From Todiramphus chloris collaris (taxonomy: Eukaryota > Chordata > Aves > Coraciiformes > Alcedinidae), in NCBI GenBank assembly GCA_025345505.1, contig JANVCC010000018.1:11051178-11115177 (forward strand): a stretch of DNA of 64,000 nt, written 5' to 3'. Positions 26,371 to 38,440 of this stretch are shown in pieces (position 1 is the first letter of the stretch; each line of letters starts with the position of its first letter). The notes beneath the pieces are model-generated. The model made no database searches and was not told where the DNA came from. It was given only the letters and a program-made list of their open reading frames with translations. Both the position numbers and the translations under genes were made by a program.

Positions 26371-26708
26371 GTGGATGATTAGTAAAAGCAAATCAGTGTG
26401 CGAAGGAGGAAAAAAAACAAGGATTATAAACTGAAGATGGTTTTCTTCAAGCCTCTGCTTTATTATCAATGAAGAAATTTTTTTCTTCTACAAAATAGAA
26501 ACTATTATTCTTCATATTCTTTGAGTGAAGAACCTTACTCTTATTCCTTTCTTTTCTCTCTAATGCCATTAGTTTTTGATAAAGAAAGAGCATGTATACA
26601 TGCAGTGCCCCCATAGAGTTAATGAATGTTAATGTGATATTTGGTATATCATTACTGCTTAGATGATTAAAGTAACCATTTGAGATGCCCTTCATGGAGT
26701 GCTATTGA

Positions 26709-26742
26709 TTTAATTAATTGATTATCAATTAAATTAATTATT
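26709..26742. repeat. AT-rich imperfect palindrome
   Basis: The arms taattaattga and tcaattaaatta are inverse complements apart from one extra A, separated by a few bases. The stem is made of TAATTA motifs. It may be a chance hairpin or a cluster of homeodomain-type sites. Confidence 0.6.
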
Positions 26743-29710
26743 TTACTCAGATATCTACCAATATTCTTTGCCTTCTATGTACAACTTTTCAGTTAGACTT
26801 TGTGCATTTTTTATTCTCCTGCAGGTAACACCAGAAAATGGGAACTACAAATATCTTTCTGTCATGTAATAGTGTCTGAAATTTTATTGTATGTACTAAG
26901 CTTCAGAAAACTGGAAAACTGTTTGTCATCATGGAACAACTATTTTTGAATGCCTCTGCAGACTTGAGTGTGTAAAAAGATCTTTGTTGCACTCAAGGAT
27001 GATATCCTATACCGCTATTCTTTATGACCTATACTAAGCCAGCTTCCTCAGAAAGGGACAGCCAAGGTAGCATTCAAGCATCAATGTCTCCTGGATTGTT
27101 CTTAAACCTTGTGAATTCTCATAACACATTGAGCCACATGGGCCTGCTGAGAACAGCAGCCTGCCTTATGAGTTGCTTGGAAACTTTACAATAGTCTGCT
27201 CTGCAACTTGCCTGACCCTAAGCAACAGACTCCTTCCTCTGGGAGTTACAAGTTAACCTTAAGAATCAGACTCATCTCATGCAGTTTTTACTCAGAGTAG
27301 GTCTTGCCCCAGAGAGACAAAGCACTTACAACAACTTTGTTCTAAAAAAATAATAGTCATAATAAAAAAGATTTAACACATTATATAAAAAGAAAATAAA
27401 AAATAATGCACTGAGACACAAGGCATATATGCATGTAATTCTGTTGGCCACTAAAAGATACTTTTCTTTAAGGGGATTGGTCCAGCCTCTCTTCTGAAAA
27501 TAAGTAACAGATGATCAAATCTAATAGGAGAGAAAACTTTCCTAATTGACATATTTGCTCTATTCAGTTTCCCTTGCTTTGAAATTCTCTAGAGTATGAT
27601 ACTTGGTGCCCTGTTGCTCCTCCAGATGCATCAGAGTGCAGCAAAAAAAATTACAGGAAGAAAACCCAAATCAATGTCATTGGTGGCAAGATTTCATCAC
27701 CATGAAAACACAGAATAAAATTTTGCATAAGCCTTCTTATGATTAACAATCAAGTGCAGCCAGTTCAATGTCTTTTCAGTAGGTCTGTCCAGAGTTTCTA
27801 TTTGTTATAAATATAATTGACATTTTACAGACACATATTTCTTTTTCTCTTTTTTTTTTTTTTCTTTTTAATTGGCTGCAACAGTTCATTGGAGTAATGA
27901 AGGTCTTGAATCACATTATGGAAGGTAATTACCATAGCATACTGATATATTCCATTCTATAACCAATTATTTGATGAGTTCAGTAAGAGAAACTAACTAA
28001 TGGCTTTGAATAAAGGCAGAACAGAGGTATTTGTTGGTGTTTTGTTGTGGTGTTTTTATTCTAATAGGGTTAAAACTGATGGGAAACGTACAGCTAATCA
28101 CAATATGGGTGTGTTTCACAGGGCAATAGCTGCACAGTGTTATCTCTTTTGCAGCCTGTTTGCCATGCCTGCAAATCATTATCCTGTACTTCAAGAATAT
28201 TGTTTCAGAAGATGCAGAAACTTTTATTTTTCTGTTTTCTGCTCTCTCCCTTCAAAGAACAAGAGATACTAAACAGAAAGGTTACTTGTATACTGATAAA
28301 TGTGTACAGATGGAGGCAGGAAAAGAGTGAAATGCAGAAAAATGTGCATGAATGTGTGTTTTACACACTCCCATTTCATTCTATTGGTAGTTTTCTTCTT
28401 CAAACACTAAGCAATAGTTTACTTTCAGTCTTATTCCATTTTTGTTAATTACAGAGTGGTTTGTTATGCAATGTTATTTAAGTAAGTCTTGATAGGTCAA
28501 GTTAGTCTTACAGGTAAGTACTGAGCTTCCTGGGGAAGATCCAGTCTTAAACTTGTTTTCTGTTATCATCAGTGTTAAAAAGAGAGATGGCATGGAAACA
28601 GTTTGAGAAATAAAGTCCTTTTTTTGTTTGTTTTTTTTTCCTAGATATAAGTACAAGACTGACATCTGAGCCTTGGTGTAACCAGACTGAGGTAGCTTGT
28701 ACTGAAAAAAAGGAAAGGGTAACAGCAAGATAAATATTGTAGAAAACTGTTCAGGAATGTTCACCATGATAAGAATAGGCTTGCCTGTTCTTGTAGATAG
28801 GATGCTTATAGCCTGTTTTCATTTAGAAACATGGAAATTATTTTAAGGGGCTAAATTTATTATCACTGAGTGTTTCCTTACAAAGCACTATGTGACTGTG
28901 TTGAACTTCTTCCTGGAAATCTTTTTGTTGCCATTTCAGATTATGTTTTACATCTGTGGATCTCTGATCCATTTTCTTGTACAAGCTGGTAGTTTGCATG
29001 CAAGCAAGTAACAAAATGACTGCATGAGAAAGTAAGAATATGAATCACTGTACCCCAAAAGCAACCAGAAGGAAATTTTAGACATTTTTGGGATAACTCC
29101 ATGGAACCTGTGTTCATTTACACTTTGATGCAGCTGTGTACACTTGAAAAGCTGCTTTGAAAGGTTTACCTGTTGATCCCTATTATTGCTCATTCTCAGA
29201 TTACTATGCCTCATGTACTTTAGTTCTTTTCCTGACAGCAATGAAAAATTTTAAGGATTTAAAAAACATCTCTATTCTGGTTGACAAAGGGAATTAGGGA
29301 AGGCTGTCTTGTTATAAATAAGAAAAGATGTAAAAAAATAGGTATGTTTTATGTGCTGAAAAAATAGTTTCTGACAAGTGATTAATTAGCAAGGGAATTT
29401 GACAAGACAATCACTGGATAAATGGTTCACAGGTTATCACCACTCTCCACTGTGATAGAAATAAGGAAAATTTTGAACATAAATGTAGGTGATCAAAAGT
29501 GAATTGGGAATAGTAATCTTCTTTCTGTCCTGTTTGTCATGAGAAAACCATCACTTGCAGTACTGTGGAATTGAAAGAATTTGTCTTTGATCAAAAACTG
29601 CAGTACTGAAGTGTGATAGAGAGGCATGAGCTGTAAATCTAAAGTTTCTTTTTTTTCTCCTAACTTGAAGTAATTTACTGTAAAGGCCAAATGGTCTTTA
29701 ACAGTGGATT

Positions 29711-29802
29711 GGGTCTTGGCGTTTGAATCCTGGGTCTTCCCATAGTATGATGGAAGCCTCTAAGAAATTAATTCCTTACTTTTTTCCCCTGGGTCTTGGC
29801 GT
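29711..29802. repeat. Spaced 12-bp direct repeat
   Basis: gggtcttggcgt occurs at 29711-29722 and again at 29791-29802, exactly 80 bp apart, with a partial third copy (gggtcttccc) between them near 29732. Confidence 0.75.
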
Positions 29803-31433
29803 ACCCATTCTATAATCTGAGGATTTTCAGAATATGCAGATAGAGTTTATCATGTCTTTTATGAAACAATTCTACTGTTAGCACATGAAAGCACACTAGA
29901 TTATACCAAAAAATGTTAGAAATTGGAATCAGTTAATATAGCTGACATAGTTAATATAACAAGACTATCTGAAATGCAAGTATATTCTTACACAAATTAC
30001 ATTTAAATTAAATTTTGAAGTACTGAATATGGAAAGGCAAAGCCAAAGGGTCACTCTACACTTAATATTAGGTAACCGTCAGATTAAAAGAACATCTTAA
30101 TCTTTTAAATCATAAAATTGTTTTCCTTCAGTCTTCATTTCACTGATTACCCTCACTTTTTTTATTTAGTTCTCTTCCTCTCTTTTTTTTCTATTTTCTT
30201 TTCCAAGTACAGTAAGAAAACAGAATAAGGAATTTGGTCTTGACTTGCAAATCTACAATATTAAGTAGGTTCAAAGTCAGGCAGCACAATTACACTCACC
30301 CCTCCTTAAAGTGATCCTACTGTGCAAGTTAGGAACATTACTGTTAGTAAGAAGGATTTATTCTTGAGTCTCATTCTCTTCAGTTTGGTGGATGACTATT
30401 AGTCCGCAGCTGCAGAGTGACTTCCCTTTTACCCAATGTATGACAATCATGCCCCAAATGTGACTTTGTAGTTTGCTAGGAATTATGCTCCATTCTCAGT
30501 GTTTCCTACACTTGTTTTGGTTTTAATTCAGAAGTACTCTGAGAAGCAGCTCTGGAAAATACCTTACTGATAGTCATTCCCTTCAGAAAGGAGCATGCTT
30601 TGTGGTTGTCAAATCCAGTTAAGATAGTTACATGCCAGACAAGTCAGAATCAAAAAAGAACAGGATAACACAGTGAAAGCTTAGGTTCTTGACTGTAAAG
30701 TAAGAAACTGATATAAGAAATGCAAACACAAAATAAGAGACTGTATATTTCAATGTCTGAACCAAATCTCTGCAACCTGTCATTTAGGATGTTTCTTAAA
30801 TGTAGCTTCCCAGAACTGCCTTAGTCTTAATTGGCCTTGCTTTAAGTATTGTTGAGGACTATTAGAGTGCCATTGTATACCAATTAATTCTAAAGGTATT
30901 CCTGTTCCTTCCTGTTTTTCTCTCTTCCTTACTAGATTAAATTAACAAAATACACAGCTTTAATAGATTGCATTTACAATCCTGTAAAAGAAAAAAAACC
31001 AAAAATCTCATGAAAGATAGTGTCCAGCTGAGCAGAAATATGCACACAGCATCCATGATAAATTTTCTTACATCAAAATCCATTTCATAGCAGGGAAAGA
31101 TGATGCATTTGAAACTATTCTGACTGCCCTAGTTCCAGAAAATTTATAGTAATCTACAAACCTGTTTGAAGCTTTCTATAAGTATGAATTACAATATATA
31201 TATATAAACCATATATACATATATATACAATTTTTTGTGATTTCATAGAACAATTTTTTTTTCATCTCTAGAGAGATCCCATGAAGTATAATCACAGAAT
31301 CGCAGAATCATTTAGGTTGGAAAAGACCCTTGGGATCATTGTGTCCAACCATTATCCCTACTCTACAAGTTCACCCCCAGACCATATCCCCCAACACCAC
31401 ATCTAAGCAATGCTTAAACACATCCAGGGATGG

Positions 31434-31985
31434 TCACTCAACCACCTCCCTGGGCAGCCCATTCCAATATTTCACCACTCTTTCCACGAAGAATTTTTTC
31501 CTAGTGTCTAGTCTAAACCTACCTTGTTTCAGATATAGGCCATTCCCTCTGGTTCTGTCACTAATTACCTGAGAGAAGAGACCAGAACCAGCCTCTCTAC
31601 AATGTCCTTTCAGGTAGTTGTAGAGAGTGATGATGTCTCCCCTCAGCCTCCTCTTCCTCAAACTAAACAGACCCAGCTCCTTCAAACAGTCCTCATATGA
31701 TCTATTCTCCATTCCCTTGACCAGCTTTGTTGCCCTCCTCTGCACCCACTCCAGCACCTCGATATACCTTGTCCAAAACTGGACACAGTACTCAAGGTGA
31801 GGCTTCACCAGTGCTGAGTACAGGGCGACAATCATCTCCCTACTTCTGCTGGTCACACTATTTCTAATAGAGGCCAGGATGTCATTGGCCTTCTTGGCCA
31901 CTTGGGCACACTGCTGGCTCATATTCATTCGCTTGTCAATTAGAATCCCCAGGTCCCTTTCCATGAGACAGCTCTCCAACAACAC
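31434..31985 (-). pseudogene. CR1 ORF2 C-terminal region, 183 codons open
   Basis: Reading from 31985: [20 protein letters not shown], then [72 protein letters not shown] and [18 protein letters not shown]. All are in the usual CR1 order with no internal stop. This part of the protein lies after the polymerase domain and its role is not well defined. The open length reflects modest age rather than function, since the polymerase upstream is broken. Confidence 0.88.
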
Positions 31986-32464
31986 TTCCCCAAGCCTGTA
32001 ACATTACATAGGGTTGTTGGGGCCCAAGTGCAGGACCTGGCACTTGGCCTTGTTGAAACTCATACCCTTAGCAGTGGCCCAGCGATCCAGTTTATCTAAG
32101 TCTCTCTGGAGAGAGACTCTATCCTCACACAGATTGACACACCTGCCTAACTTGTGTCATCTGTGAATTAACTGATGGTAGACTCTATGTCCTCATCAAG
32201 ATCATCAATAAAGATGTTAAATAGAAATGGTCCCAGCACTGAGCCCTGAGGAATGCCACTTGTGGCCTGTCGCCAGCTGGATTTAGTACCATTGGCTACT
32301 ACTCTCTGTACCCATCCATCTAGCCAGTGCTTGATCCATCAGATCGTATTCTCATCCAGGTCATGAGCAGACAGTTTTTCCATTAGAAATCTATGGGGAA
32401 CAGTGTCAAATGCCTTCCTGAAGTCCAGGTAGATCACATCCACAGCCTTTCCCTCACCCAGTAG
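31986..32464 (-). pseudogene. CR1 RT palm region with stops and frameshift
   Basis: Downstream of the 32465 stop, the same frame reads through a YLDF-KAFDTV palm motif and a GSVLGP-like block, then meets further stops. The catalytic block at 32153-32167 reads FTDDT in place of FADDT, with a stop two codons before it and a frame break just after it. This destroys any possibility of a working polymerase. Confidence 0.8.
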
Positions 32465-33418
32465 TCATGTCATCCTATCATAGAAGGAGATCAGGTTTGT
32501 CAGGCAAGATCTGCCTTTCCTAAACCTGTGCTGACTGGGCCTGATCTGATGGTTGCCCTCTATATGGCTTGTAAGAGCACTCAAGATGATGTGTTCCATG
32601 ACCTTCCCTGGTATCGAGGTCAGACTGACAGGTCTATAGTTACTTGGATCCTCCTTTCTGCCTTTCTTGTAGATGGGTGTCACATTTGCTAACCTCCAGT
32701 CCATTGGGACCTCCCCAGGTAGCCCGGACTTCAGATAAATAATGGAAAGTGGCTTGACAAGCACATCTGCCAGGTCTTTCAGCACCCTTGGGTGTAACGC
32801 ATCCGGTCCCATAGATTTGTGTGCATCCAAGTGGCGTAGAAGGTCCCTGACCACCTCCTGTTTAATGGTGATAATCTCATTCTGCTTTCCCTCCCTGTCT
32901 CCCAGCTTATGAGGCTGGATGTCCAGGGTATAGCTTGTTCCACTCCTGAAGCCTGAGACAAAGTAGGCGTTAAGCACCTGAACCTTCTCCTCATCCTTTG
33001 TTACTAAGTTTCCCTCTGCATGCAATAAATGATGGAGATTTTCCTTAATTCTCCTGTTGTTGTTAATGAATTTATAGAAACATTTTTTATTATCCTGAAC
33101 AGACATAGCTAGGTTGAGCTCTAGCTGTGTTTTGGCCCTCCTAATCTTCTCCCTGCATTGCTTCACTACATCTTTATAGTCTACGTAATAGACCTGTCCT
33201 CTCTTCCAAAGGTCATAGACTCTCGTTTTGTTCTTGAGATCCAGCCAAAGGTCCCTATTTAGCCAGGCCAGTCTCTTTCCCCGCCTGCTTGTTTTTCTGC
33301 AGGTAAGGACAGCCTGCTCCTTGAGGACTACTCTCTTGAAGTATGTCCAGCCTTGCTGGACTCCTATATCCTTCAGTACAGCCTCCCAAGGGACTTTGTC
33401 AATCAGTCTCTTGAACAA
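32465..33418 (-). pseudogene. CR1 ORF2 linker and N-terminal RT, 317 codons open
   Basis: An unusually long open stretch for a dead CR1. Roughly residues 1-160 are the basic linker (WLNRDLWLDLKNKTRVYDLWKRG, then a REKIRRAKTQLELNLA segment). Residues 190-317 are the RT fingers, with GPDALHPRVLKDLADVL, WRLANVTPIYKKGRKEDPSNY, RPVSLTSIPGKVMEHI and QHRFRKGRSCLTNLI. The frame ends at a TGA at 32465, where related elements continue into the KAFDTV motif. That motif is still readable beyond the stop in the same frame (about 32400-32420). Six residues or so upstream of the first Met also align, so the listed start is not a true start. Confidence 0.9.
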
Positions 33419-33501
33419 GTGAAAGTTTGCCCTCCGTCATGGTACAAATTAGAATTTTACTCCCAGCTAAAGTTATACATTTTCCTTCATTTATGATTTT
33501 A

Positions 33502-34304
33502 CAGAATCATAGAATCATAAAAGCATTTTGGTCAGAAGAAACCTTTAAAATCACCAAGTTGAAATATTAAGCCAACATTGCCAGGTCACCACTAAACCAT
33601 GTCCCTCAGCACCACTTCTATGCATCTTTTAAATACCACCAGGGATGATGACTCAATCATTTCCCTGGGCATCCTGTTCCAGTGATTTGCAACCCTTTCT
33701 GTGAATAAATTTTTCTTAGTATCTAATCTAAATCTCCCCTGGCGCAACTTGAGTCTGTTTCCTCTTGCCCTACCGCTTGTTATTTGTGAGAAGAGACAAA
33801 CACTCACCTCACTACAACCTCCTTTCAGATAGCTGTATAGATTAATATGGTGTCCCATCAGCCTCCTTTTCTACAGGCTAAGCCACACGAGTTCCCTCAG
33901 CCACTTCTCATAAGACTTGTGCTCTAGACCCTTCAGAAGCTTTGTTGCCCATCTTTGGACATGTTCCAGCAGTTCAATGACCTTGTTCTGGTGAGGGGCT
34001 CACTCATGATGAGTTGAGGCCTCATCAGTGCCAAGTAGAGAGGTACAATCACTTCCACCTGGGCACACTGCTGGCTCATATTCAGCTGGCTGTTGATCAA
34101 GACCTCTGGGTCCTTTTCCACCAGGCAGTTTTCCAGCCACTCTTCCCCAAGCCTGTAGTGTTGCCTGGGGTTGTGGTGACTAAAGTGTAGGACCTAGCAC
34201 TTGGCCTTGTTGAACTTCATACCACTGGCCTCCACCCATTGATCCAAACTGTCTAGATGTCTCAGTTCAGCCCATCCAGATCCCTCTGTAGAGCCTGATG
34301 CTCT
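33502..34304 (-). mobile_element. CR1 LINE, minus strand, about 0.8 kb, internally deleted
   Basis: Starts with the complement of the CR1 tail ('cagaatcatagaatcataa') and runs through the 3' UTR and ORF2 C-terminal region to about 34304. It lies only about 60 bp beyond the truncated 5' end of the 31.29-33.44-kb CR1 and points the same way. Relative to that copy, about 60 bp are missing between 'gaggtacaatcacttcc' and 'acctgggcacactgc' (near 34050-34060). It is more diverged than its neighbour, so it is a separate and probably older insertion. Confidence 0.9.
33592..33858 (-). pseudogene. CR1 ORF2 C-terminal remnant
   Basis: An 88-codon piece with [38 protein letters not shown] and [15 protein letters not shown], in the CR1 C-terminal order. 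Upstream pieces (34121-33933) are out of frame and carry the internal deletion. Non-functional. Confidence 0.82.
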
Positions 34305-37300
34305 GTTGACTCTCTATGGGATGCTCAGATAAGACTTGCATTGCAGAGCTTCATAGCATTGCAAAAACGTTTATGCAACCTTGATAGTTTCAGTATCCAA
34401 GTTTGTGGCTATTTTTCTATAAACACCATGGACTATGGATATCAATCCAAATTCAATGATTAGGAAAGCACAGGTTTCTCCTCTTGCCTGTTATCACAGT
34501 TGCCCTAATTAAACCCACACTGTTTGAACCTACTGAGCACTGTCCCGTATCATTTGATCACCTAGACACTTGTATCTTTTCATTAGTTTTGTGGTCACCT
34601 GCTTTCCTGATATGCTTCTCCTTTTATCATTTCCAGTTTAAAGGCAGGCTAAAAGATGCAAGGATGGCTAATTTAGGTCCCAATTAAGTCTAGCTTCCTT
34701 CAATTCCTGTGGAGTACAGATCCCTCATTAATCTCTCATTAATCTTGACCTTTATACGTCCCTTAGGTGCTGACCCAGAAAAGGGATCTTTGGACAGAGA
34801 TGCTTAGGTCTGGGTGAATTCAGCAGTGAGAGGTAGCAAATATTGTTCTACTGAAGCTATAATGCTTGAACAATATAATATGCACGAGTACTTGCAGAAA
34901 AGCCTGTGACACTAAAATAATAATGGAGATAGAGTTTTCCTAAGGAAAAGAAACTGTAGGAAGAAAGTTCATTATGTAGCATAGTAGGAAATGTTATTTA
35001 AGGTGATTTTTTTTTTCATCAGTGGCCATATGTTGTATTAAAAAATCTTATAAACTTCATAATTCCATGAGAAATTCTGAAAACATGCATCAGCTGCTAT
35101 AGAAATCATTCTATATCATATACGGATATCATTTGATTTTTGTGTCTACCGAGTTGTAAAAATACACAGAATTGCTTCTGCAATGAAATGAAGAATACTA
35201 GGCCAAACTGTGTCAAAGTACTATTCTGAAAATATTCATTATCATTGACTCAAACTGAGTGAAATGGTGTGCCAAATCTCAGTAGTTTGGCTTTAACATT
35301 GAAAGAACATGTTGAAAGAAGCACAGCATATATCTTTTTTAAACCAGACATGCTATAGAAAACACTAAGCTTTCTGTATATGCTGAAATATCTGCTGACA
35401 TCTGATATCTTTGCAACATGATCCAGCATCAAATAAATCCTCAAAAATTATTTAATTATTTTCAAAGTAATCTCAAAACATTGTATGTTCATTTTTTGAT
35501 AAAGCACGAAACTAGCTGGGGAAACTAGACAGTTCCTCAGGGAAAAGGGACGTCTCAAAAAAATTTGCAGTTATACTCAGCTTTTGACAAGCAATTACCA
35601 GAAGTAATATATGAATTAAAAGCATATAGTGAAAGCATGACAACAGTTAATGTATGCTGATGGCTCTGAACTATTTTTGATCTCAAATTCACATACTGTC
35701 TTCTAACTATTAATCCTGATTACAGAAAAGAATTCTATCTGATGGGGAGCATGGGATGATGCACACTCAGTGTCACTAATTAAATAAGTTTATTATAAAT
35801 AAGTTTATTTTATTATTTAAAATTTTAATTACTAATTTCAAAGGCAAGACACCTGAGCTATGAAACTCATGTGTGGTTGCACAAAGGAGCTTAAACTGGA
35901 TCTGATCACAGACTTTTTATAAATGATGCAGTGCTGGAATTAAAATCATTATGTAGTGAGTTTGGAGTGTTGCAATATGTACACATACTTTTTTTTACAT
36001 TAGTATTCAGAATACTGTTACTGACTCTAGTTGATAAACACTGAGCATCAGTAGGGATGACCAATTAACCAATACAGAGGACAGATTGTAATGACTGTCG
36101 TCCAATTTTATGTCAACCTCTCATTTCAAATTTCATTTCACATCCCAAACTGTGTTTCCAATTGTTTCTTGTACTCAGAATTAAATAATTTTATCACTCT
36201 AATCCCTCCATTTTGGATAGTAGTTTCTGCTTCCTAGAAATCAATCAACTTTTTAAGTTTTCAGTGTCTTATTAATTTTCAGGCAAAATTACTAAGGCTT
36301 GTAGCATCTGGTTTCATGATCTGAGTCTGGAGTTATGATTACAAATGTAATAATGTATTTTTAGAAGCAATAGAATCAAATTCTTCCCTAAAGCCTTTAT
36401 TCACCAAGACCCACTACCCACTACCAACAAAAAGTTGGTTACTTTTTCCTGGTAAGGTGAAAATGATCTTAAGAATGAAACAGTCTAGTCCAGTACATTA
36501 TGATACAAGACACAGGGTTAAAAAAGAGCTCTTCATTCACATAAGGTAATGCACATAAAAATAAAATTTAACATAAGCTAGAAAGGTTGACAATGGCCTG
36601 TTATAAGCAGGAAAAAAACAGTGAGTAACTGCAGTTCCTCTCTTTCAATTAGCATCAAGTACTATTTGGGTGATAATTTCTTGCTTATAGAATCATTTAG
36701 CATATTACAGGTGTAGGTGGACCTAGAGGGTGTTCTATAATAATTTCAATAACCGCATCGGGAAATCTTTAATTGCTATATAAATCTGAAAGGAAAAAAA
36801 TGCATGATGAGAATAACAATAGGTAAACCAATGAATTAGAAGTAAACTGGAATTGGAGCATTTCATCACTAATGTACATCTGTTGTAATAGCTGTTCTTC
36901 TTGATGTCTACATTTTTGTTTAGCACTAATAAATGTCTCCTTATATATTTGAATGTCCTATGGCATGATTAAGAAAGGTATTGTCCATCAATATTATCAG
37001 ACAGTACGTAATTTCAAAAGGCAGTTCAGTTCGTTTGAAAAAACACTGCTTTGAACATAAATCCAACTGCCTTACAAGTTCTAAACAGATTGAAGCCTAT
37101 ATTAAGAGTATTTTGTTGTGAAAATTTTGATATCTGTCAGAGACTCAAGAATCTTGAGATCTTCTTGAGAGACTCAGAATGCTCTGAAATTCTCGTTCTT
37201 TATATTATCTCACTACCTGAAAATTAAACTTCATGTTTAACTAGATAAAAATAGATGAGAGGTAATAAAACTGCCTTTTCTGGAACCATACAAGACTCAA

Positions 37301-37740
37301 ACACAGAAGTTCAAGTATGAGCAGCTCAGCCACTTCCATTAATTACTAGTTGGTAGTACCTTTATTAACCAAAAATCATTGTGGTTCAGTGCCTTAATGA
37401 GATTCAAAGTTATTATAGAGAATACCAGAGAAATATTGACCCATACAAAAGTATTGTCCTTACTGAAGTAGCTACAATATATCTTAAATATACCAAAGAT
37501 ATATTTTAATGATTAACTGTGAAATGCTTTATGTCTACCAGCAGTTTTCCACCAATCATTCACTGAGTTTGATCTCTCTTTCTTTCTTTGTGCTGCATGC
37601 TAGAAACTCTGATTAGCTGAGCCCACTAAGTATCTTCTTCCTACAATGCCACATCTGTCTGGTGTAACCTTCACTAGTCCAACTGAGTACTAAAGTTTCA
37701 TGTTATCAGCAAACTGCTAATTTACGATTTTCTCAATATC
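34305..37740. other. AT-rich interval, no recognised gene
   Basis: No gene, RNA or recognisable transposon. Small features are a duplicated 'aaataagtttatt' at about 35782-35808 and a 'cccactacccactacc' doublet at about 36410-36425. Open frames are under 70 codons. Confidence 0.6.
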
Positions 37741-38068
37741 TTCTATACTCAAGTTGCACCATTGCAACAGTGGATTTCCATGTCCTTGGGATTTGCATGG
37801 CTTTGCTATTGGGTCTGACTGAGCTGGAGTGAATCTTGCCCATAGCAGCCTCCCAGTGCTGTGCTTTGCATTGAGAGCTGGAAAGATACTGATAACACAC
37901 CCATGTTGTGGCTACTGCTGGGCAGGGCTTGTACAGCACCACAGCTAGTTTTCCAACATTCCCCCTGCAGTGGGATGGGGTGGACAAGATCTTGAGAGGG
38001 GACACAACCGGGACAGCTGACCCAAACTGACCAAAAGAATATTCCATACCATATGACATCAGTTGAAC

Positions 38069-38074
38069 TATAAA
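38069..38074 (+). promoter_or_regulatory. LTR TATA box
   Basis: TATAAA in 'gttgaactataaaatc', 8 bp after the CRE-like tgacatca of the LTR core. Confidence 0.65.
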
Positions 38075-38213
38075 ATCTAGGAAAAGGTGGAGGGGGGCAG
38101 GGGGTTGGGGGGGAGAGGGAGGCATCCACTTGTCCTCCAGAAGAACCACTATGTGTTTGGAGCCCTGCTTCCTGGAAAAGGGGACAGACATTGCCTGCTA
38201 ATGAGAAGTAGAG

Positions 38214-38219
38214 AATAAA
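38214..38219 (+). promoter_or_regulatory. LTR polyadenylation signal
   Basis: AATAAA in 'gtagagaataaatcttg', about 140 bp downstream of the TATA box. The sister copy has the same signal at 40428-40433 on the minus strand. Confidence 0.65.
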
Positions 38220-38440
38220 TCTTGTTTTCTTTTGCTTCCACACACACAGACTTGCTTTGCTTTTCATTAAACTGCCTTTCTTTTAATCTTATTTTCTTTC
38301 CTCTGGTCCAGCTGAGAGGAGGAGGGGGGAAATGATAAAGCGTCTTGATGGGCACCTGATGTCCAGCCAAGGCCAAAACTCAAGTTACACTATTACAACA
38401 GTGAACCTCAGCATCCTTGGGACTGTCTTGGCTTTGCTTG

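Larger units (their letters stand above)
24446..31288. other. AT-rich interval, no recognised gene
   Basis: No gene or young transposon recognised. Contains a poly(A)/poly(T) block (26284-26370), an AT-rich inverted repeat (26709-26742), T-runs at 25570-25590 and 27848-27862, a spaced 12-bp direct repeat (29711-29722 and 29791-29802) and an alternating AT/TATA tract (31196-31230). Open frames (maximum about 103 codons) have no family signature. Confidence 0.6.
31289..33440 (-). mobile_element. CR1 LINE, longest copy, about 2.15 kb
   Basis: A minus-strand CR1. Its 3' tail is at 31289-31312 ('atcacagaatcgcagaatc') and homology runs continuously to about 33440, where the frame begins with a segment aligning to the linker between endonuclease and reverse transcriptase. 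It therefore keeps the linker, the whole RT domain, the C-terminal region and the 3' UTR, and lacks endonuclease and ORF1. The 3' UTR ('tttaggttggaaaagacccttgg') differs from that of the 6.36- and 23.1-kb copies, indicating a different CR1 subfamily. The copy is inactive because of stops in the RT core. Confidence 0.95.
37804..38380 (+). mobile_element. ERVL-like LTR, plus strand, about 0.58 kb
   Basis: Starts tgctattgggtctgactgag and ends near 'gggcacctgatgtccagcc'. It carries the shared core 'gctgacccaaactgacc' with tgacatca at 38054-38061, a TATA box, a G-rich stretch (38084-38122) and an AATAAA. The copy at 40253-40772 is the same family on the opposite strand. No target duplication was found; instead both sides carry the repeat listed separately. 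The 152- and 153-codon frames on the opposite strand (37733-38267) are inside it and are not genes. Confidence 0.82.
37747..38440 (+). repeat. Diverged direct repeat bracketing an LTR
   Basis: About 60 bp immediately left of the LTR (37747-37803, 'actcaagttgcaccattgc' onward) recurs immediately right of it (38378-38437, 'actcaagttacactattac' onward). Identity is about three-quarters, judged by eye, and both copies include caacagtg, tccttgggat/c and tggctttgct. This is far too long for a target-site duplication. Confidence 0.7.

Noticed and set aside
29715-29740. tRNA T-loop-like 'gtttgaatcctggg'
   Set aside because: No A-box, cloverleaf arms or acceptor stem around it.
37733-38267. Two overlapping 152-153-codon frames, minus strand
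   Set aside because: Antisense to the LTR at 37804-38380; proline/serine-rich translation from its G-rich tract.
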